The translations under genes and the position numbers were made by a program. Positions 62,140 to 64,000 of a stretch of 64,000 nt of DNA are shown here, piece after piece. The notes under the pieces are model-generated. The model searched no databases, was not told where the DNA came from, and worked only from the letters and a program-made list of their open reading frames with translations. Positions within the stretch are counted from its first letter, which is position 1. Every line of letters starts with the position of its first letter. Source of the DNA: Bathymodiolus brooksi (taxonomy: Eukaryota; Mollusca; Bivalvia; Mytilida; Modiolidae); assembly GCA_963680875.1 (NCBI GenBank), contig OY804579.1, forward strand, positions 77,923,095-77,987,094, given 5' to 3'.

Positions 62140-62200
62140 GGGTTATGAATATGGTGTTTAATGCCACTTTCAACAATATTTCAGTTATATCGAGGTTGTA
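62140..62200 (-). mobile_element. SINE 3' end fragment
   Basis: TATGGTGTTTAATGCCACTT TCAACAATATTTCAGTTATA TCG. Confidence 0.75.
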
Positions 62201-62267
62201 TATATCTATATGTAAATTATATAAGCCTACAGTATATATAATAAAAAGAGGTGTTGTTGGTCATCTA

Positions 62268-62356
62268 GGGTTATGGTGTTTAATGCCACTTTCAACAATA
62301 TTTCAGTTATATCATGGCGGTCTGTTTTATTGGTGGAGGAAACTGGAAATTTAACT
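62268..62356 (-). mobile_element. SINE 3' part
   Basis: GGTTATGGTGTTTAATGCCA CTTTCAACAATATTTCAGTT ATATCATGGCGGTC ... GGTGGAGGAAACTGG. Confidence 0.8.
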
Positions 62357-62364
62357 TGTTCTCG

Positions 62365-62425
62365 CCATGATATAGCTGAAAAATTACTGAACTGGCATTA
62401 AGCAACAATCACTCACTCAATCTCA
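62365..62425 (+). mobile_element. second SINE-like family, 3' end fragment
   Basis: TCGCCATGATATAGCTGAAA AATTACTG then AAGCAACAATCACTCACTC, as at 45980-46040. Confidence 0.6.
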
Positions 62426-62429
62426 GATA

Positions 62430-63010
62430 AGTTGTTTCTTTGGATAACTAAAAGTAAGAAGTTTGACATTATGAGGTTCGACTGTATACAATATTTAAAC
62501 TTCAATCATTAGAAACCTCAAGACCTCAGTAATTGCATGTACATGATGAGTGATCAATATAGTACCTATTAACTTTCTTATGCATACTATGATGGAAACT
62601 TAATCTAATTTTGAATATTTGATGAGGAGTAAATTTTCAGAACCCAGAAAAAATGTAATCTGCATCCATCAAACTAATAACTATGTGTAGCACAGTGAAT
62701 GCTCAATTTTCTGGAGAACACAAGTTTTCACTATTTTAGTGAAGTTCATGTTACTTGTTTTCAATTTTCTATGTTTTATGCTGGTCTTTGTCTAATTTTC
62801 TTTGAAAACATTTGAATATACCAAAGAGTTGAACAGTTTTAACACCTGTTTCAGTGAAGATTAGAAACATCACTATTTATTAAATTTTTATTCTAACTGA
62901 AGACTTGGCAGTATTAATCAATTAGTTAATATTAGTTGATATTCTTCATTCAATTAGATATTAATTAAATTTAAAAATAAAACCTTAAGAAATGACTAAA
63001 TCAACTTTTC
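62430..63010. other. intron 13 sequence, nothing recognised
   Basis: No supported feature. Confidence 0.5.
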
Positions 63011-63560
63011 CACAAAAAAATGTTTTTTTCTGGCCTAAAAAATGACAGTCAAACTTTCTGAACTTTTTCCAACATTAAAAAAATCAAAGTCCAACTTTCC
63101 AAGCTTTATCCAACATAAAAAATGACAAAGTCCTATTTTCCGAATTTATTCTAACCATAAAATATTGCAAAGTCTATTTTCCAAACTTTTCCGCCATCAA
63201 AAATGACAAAGTCCAACTTTCCGCATTTTTTTCTGCCATTAGAAATGATAAAGTTCAACTTTCCTAGCTTTTTCCGCCAATAAAAATGACAAAGTCCAAC
63301 TTTCCGAACTTTTTTTGTCAATAAAAATAATAAAGTCCAACTTTCCGCACTTTTTCCAACATAAAAAATTACAAAGTTCAAATTTCCGCACTTTTTCCGA
63401 CCTAAAAAATGACAAAGTCCAAATTTCCGCATCTTTTTCCGCCATTAAAAATGATTAAGTCCAACTTTCCGAGCTTTTTCCGACATAAAAAATGACAAAG
63501 TTCAAATTTCCGCACTTTTTCCGACCTAAAAAATGGCAAAGTCCAAATTTCCAAGCTGTT
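63010..63560. repeat. ~36-43-bp minisatellite, ~14 copies
   Basis: AAAAATGACAAAGTCCAACT TTCCG(C/A)ACTTTTTCC with variable spacer. The frames on the minus strand (KCGKLDFVIF repeats) are artefacts. Confidence 0.9.
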
Positions 63561-63605
63561 TCCGAATATTTCCAAATTATTTCATTCGGAATTCCGAACT
63601 CTATT

Positions 63606-63808
63606 CAGAATCTCCTGCTACGGGTACCCGGAGAAAACCACAGAACTGTCGCAAGTCACTGACCAACTATATCACATATTGTTGTATCGAGTGCACCTCA
63701 CCATGAGAGAGATTTGAATTCACAACTTTAGTTGTGATAGGCACTGACTACGCAGGTAGTTGTAAATCCAACTATCATGCGATCGCTACCACAATGGCCT
63801 CTCTGGTA
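63606..63808 (-). mobile_element. SINE, 5' two-thirds
   Basis: GGGTACCCGGAGAAAACCAC, CGAGTGCACCTCACCATGAG, GGTAGTTGTAAATCCAACTA TCATGCGATCG and CCACAATGGCC give the inverted tRNA-like head. Confidence 0.8.
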
Positions 63809-64000
63809 AGTATATATCATATATATTTATGTAAATTATAGAAGCCTACATTATGTATAATGAAAAGAGGTGTTGCTTGTCATCTAGGATAACCATATTG
63901 TCATACAGTCCATGCATTAACTATAGATTCGCTTGAGTGGTGTTAGTTCATAGTTATTTGTGCATTAAAAACCAATACATCAATGTTCTTTTTATCCAGA

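Noticed and set aside
63151..63445. Minus-strand KCGKLDFVIF repeat frames
   Set aside because: Minisatellite translation with no splice or start context.

Overview
The window is AT-rich animal genomic DNA, most likely from a bivalve mollusc. It has short coding exons in long introns, many tRNA-type SINEs whose 3' part ends in a GAAAGTGGCGTTAAAC motif typical of bivalve SINEs, and many DNA-transposon remnants. The species call is inference; the sequence does not prove it.

The only host gene I can support is a cGMP-dependent protein kinase (PKG; PRKG/foraging/egl-4 family) on the + strand. Thirteen coding exons between 4240 and 62108 join with consistent phases and GT/AG borders into 1824 nt (608 codons). 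The order is an N-terminal extension with an internal MGNG start, a leucine-zipper coiled coil, a pseudosubstrate-like segment, two cyclic-nucleotide-binding domains (CNB-A exons 2-4, CNB-B exons 5-9), a linker, and the kinase domain from the glycine loop through the YRDLKPEN catalytic loop. The DFG segment and C-terminal lobe lie past the right edge. Two places could change the protein: a 72-nt phase-compatible candidate cassette exon in intron 9, and three in-frame 39-bp copies of the exon 12 splice acceptor plus exon start, just upstream of exon 12.

Layout: 1-4081, inverted-repeat elements and one SINE; 4082-4781, first coding exon; 4782-16892, intron 1 with a broken Tc1/mariner-like transposon, LINE remnants, a Ty3/gypsy pol fragment, a hAT-like MITE and a GGATAA-rich foldback region; 16893-17059, exon 2, followed by a dead partial copy; 17060-34206, intron 2, with a 35-bp array and an 8.8-kb 59-bp array holding a 66-unit higher-order duplication; 34207-47076, exons 3-9 among SINEs and nested transposons; 47077-57516, exons 10-12 among foldbacks, minisatellites and a LINE fragment; 57517-61966, intron 12 with a 3.2-kb 55-bp array; 61967-62108, exon 13; then intron to the end.

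The strongest non-genic pattern is that the three large arrays (35, 59 and 55 bp units) are expansions of the same internal segment of one dispersed repeat family, which also occurs unexpanded elsewhere in the window. Many insertions are nested and carry readable target-site duplications, so their relative ages can be ordered.
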